Shown here: positions 5,344-6,280 of the stretch, piece by piece | How positions within the stretch are numbered: the stretch's first letter is position 1 | Layout: each line of letters begins with the position of its first letter | Origin: Bacilli bacterium | Lineage (GTDB): Bacteria; Bacillota_I; Bacilli_A; RFN20; CAG-826 | NCBI GenBank assembly: GCA_016296285.1 | Contig: JAEDJP010000076.1 | Span: 1-6,280, forward strand | Direction of reading: 5' to 3' | Length of the DNA: 6,280 nucleotides | The notes under the pieces: generated by a model | Databases searched by the model: none | Told to the model about the DNA's origin: nothing | The model's input: only the letters and a program-made list of their open reading frames with translations | Position numbers and translations under genes: made by a program

Positions 5344-5878
5344 GCAATGCTCCTTTCGAAATGGGCGCGAGGGTCAAGGTGCCTTCCTTCAAGGTCGTTG
5401 GTTCTCCGTTATCTTCTAGCAGGAAGGACCAGATGACCTCGGACCCGTATCCGAGATCTTGGACCTCGCCTTCATAAGAACCATCCTCGGGTATCTCGAA
5501 CTGTTCTTGCTTTTCCGGCGATGACACGCGGAACCAAAGAAGGGACTCGAGAACCCCCGAGACGGTGAAGGAATACGTTATCGCATCGGCATCGCCCTTT
5601 TGTTCGACGACCAAGGCCTCGATCGTGGGGGCTGCCCCTTCCGCGGCGGTCTCGCCGACCCCGGCGAGGCCGAGGATCCCCCCGGTCATGATGCCCGCGG
5701 TCGCGAGGCCGATGATGCCGCGCGAAACGGCTTTGCCCGCCGCGGCGTATTTCGTGAGGTCCTGGTAGTCATAAACCTCCCTCGCCTCGGTTTCGTCCGA
5801 GACGGGGGCATTCTCGGGGGATGGGTTGAAAGACCCGTCCGTCCCGGCGATGTCGAACACGTTGAATTCCTCGTCCAT
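5336..5878 (-). CDS. Small acidic single-pass membrane protein of unknown function, paired with mscS
   Basis: I do not recognise the family. The 180-residue protein has an acidic, probably disordered N-terminus (1-38, rich in Asp, Glu, Pro, Ser) and a short linker carrying Lys43, Lys49 and Arg53. One Gly/Ala-rich membrane helix follows at about 52-75 (RGIIGLATAGIMTGGILGLA). A C-terminal domain (about 83-175) of alternating hydrophobic strands looks like an Ig/FN3-type beta sandwich. The basic residues before the helix favour N-terminus inside and the beta domain outside, making this a signal-anchor protein. It ends at TAA 5336-5338, 8 bp inside the mscS start, so the two genes form an operon and are probably translationally coupled; an accessory or regulatory role for the channel is an inference from this alone. 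ATG 5876-5878 has no Shine-Dalgarno, but a promoter lies directly upstream. The base composition matches mscS, with no sign of recent transfer. Confidence 0.75.
   Translation of the reverse strand: MDEEFNVFDIAGTDGSFNPSPENAPVSDETEAREVYDYQDLTKYAAAGKAVSRGIIGLATAGIMTGGILGLAGVGETAAEGAAPTIEALVVEQKGDADAITYSFTVSGVLESLLWFRVSSPEKQEQFEIPEDGSYEGEVQDLGYGSEVIWSFLLEDNGEPTTLKEGTLTLAPISKGALHE
5350..5356 (-). promoter_or_regulatory. Strong ribosome binding site of mscS
   Basis: The minus strand reads AAAGGAG, six bases, then ATG, fixing the mscS start at 5343. The site lies inside the last codons of the upstream gene, which suggests translational coupling of the two proteins. Confidence 0.85.
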
Positions 5879-5890
5879 AGCTACGGGATT

Positions 5891-5918
5891 ACTATAGCAA
5901 TTTTTCGGCTTTTTTCAA
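5891..5918 (-). promoter_or_regulatory. Promoter of the membrane protein-mscS operon
   Basis: The minus strand has TTGAAA (5918-5913), a 16-bp spacer and TATAGT (5896-5891). The start codon follows 12 bases after the -10 hexamer, leaving a leader of only about 5 bases and no room for a Shine-Dalgarno sequence. It is the best -35/-10 pair ahead of a gene in the window. Confidence 0.6.
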
Positions 5919-5948
5919 TTCGCGTAGGTGCGCGCGACGTTTATGGTC

Positions 5949-5954
5949 TATGAT
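5949..5954 (+). promoter_or_regulatory. Possible -10 hexamer of the HAD gene
   Basis: TATGAT stands six bases before the ATG at 5961 (TATGATAATGGCATG); overlapping GATAAT is an alternative. There is no good -35 at 16-18 bp and no Shine-Dalgarno sequence. The spacing copies that at the nucleotidyltransferase and ROK starts, which is the main reason to list it. Confidence 0.35.
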
Positions 5955-5960
5955 AATGGC

Positions 5961-6280
5961 ATGAACAGCATTGCCCTTCTCTTCGATCTCGATGGAACGT
6001 TATGGGACGCGAGCCTTCCCGTCGCGGAGGCTTGGACCGAGGCCGGCCGGGAAATCCTCGGGCCCTCCTTTTCCTTGACCGGCGCGCAGGTGCGCTCGCT
6101 CATGGGGATGAAGATGGACGACATCATCGTCTCCATCGCCCCGGACATGAAGCCCGAGGAACGCCAAAGCTTCTCGGATGTCCTTCTGTCCGCGGAAAAC
6201 GCGTATTTGGCCACCCATCCCGGCTCTTTGTTCCCCGAGGAAAAGGAAACCCTCGAAGAACTGAAGAAGCAAGGGTATTG
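5961..6280 (+). CDS. HAD-superfamily hydrolase, N-terminal part (3' end outside the window)
   Basis: The frame is open from ATG 5961 to the window edge (106 full codons). It begins with HAD motif I, LLFDLDGTLWD, giving nucleophile Asp9 and acid/base Asp11. Residues about 18-85 look like a helical C1 cap, as in phosphoglycolate phosphatase and beta-phosphoglucomutase relatives. The visible end (LFPEEKETLEELKKQGY) is the usual helix just before motif II, so about half or more of the protein is missing and the substrate cannot be assigned. It is expected to be a soluble Mg-dependent phosphatase acting on a small phosphate ester. An in-frame ATG at 5943 would add six residues, but motif I at residue 9 fits the family better from 5961. 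Neither start has a Shine-Dalgarno sequence. The gene is divergent from the membrane protein-mscS operon, with 82 bp between the start codons. Confidence 0.88.
   Translation, partial: MNSIALLFDLDGTLWDASLPVAEAWTEAGREILGPSFSLTGAQVRSLMGMKMDDIIVSIAPDMKPEERQSFSDVLLSAENAYLATHPGSLFPEEKETLEELKKQGY

Noticed and set aside
4243..5436. 397-codon plus-strand open frame antisense to mscS.
   Set aside because: It is the complement of a well-supported MscS gene; its protein is an Asp/Arg/Gly/Glu-rich string without domains, as expected from the codon bias of the real gene.
5948..6272. Two minus-strand open frames antisense to the HAD gene.
   Set aside because: The plus strand carries a clear HAD motif I in a frame open to the window edge; the antisense proteins show no motifs.

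Overview
The window looks like a compact bacterial chromosome segment of roughly balanced base composition. Three hints point to a Bacillota (Firmicutes)-type genome: canonical AGGAGG/AAAGGAG ribosome binding sites before apeB and mscS, a ROK/NagC-XylR-type repressor, and an MscS channel whose pore resembles Bacillus YkuT-type proteins. This placement is an inference; no rRNA or other marker gene is present. I see no tRNA, rRNA, CRISPR array, transposase or convincing insertion sequence.

Layout. (1) 1-1604, plus strand: the 3' end of an unrecognised gene, then an M18 aminopeptidase (apeB) with a strong ribosome binding site. A rho-independent terminator follows, lying inside the 3' end of the convergent neighbour. 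(2) 1496-3470, minus strand: a phage/RlaP-type nucleotidyltransferase whose 3' end overlaps apeB by 29 bp, and upstream of it a ROK-family repressor that has lost its kinase residues but keeps its zinc site. (3) 3471-4143: over 600 bp without a credible gene, AT-richer than its surroundings. It holds the ROK promoter with possible operators, a 15-bp inverted repeat pair and several hairpins, and ends at the mscS terminator. (4) 4144-5878, minus strand: a two-gene operon of a small acidic single-pass membrane protein of unknown function and an MscS-family mechanosensitive channel, overlapping by 8 bp and closed by a clear terminator. (5) 5879-6280: a divergent promoter region and the start of a HAD-family phosphatase that runs off the window.

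The genes do not form one pathway: peptide turnover, nucleotidyl transfer, sugar-type repression, osmotic protection and phosphate-ester hydrolysis are all represented. Two points stand out. The small membrane protein is tied to the channel and could be an accessory subunit. Genes at the head of a transcription unit (nucleotidyltransferase, ROK, HAD, the small membrane protein) have a -10-like hexamer a few bases before ATG and little or no Shine-Dalgarno sequence, whereas downstream genes (apeB, mscS) have strong ones. That suggests leaderless mRNAs at operon heads.
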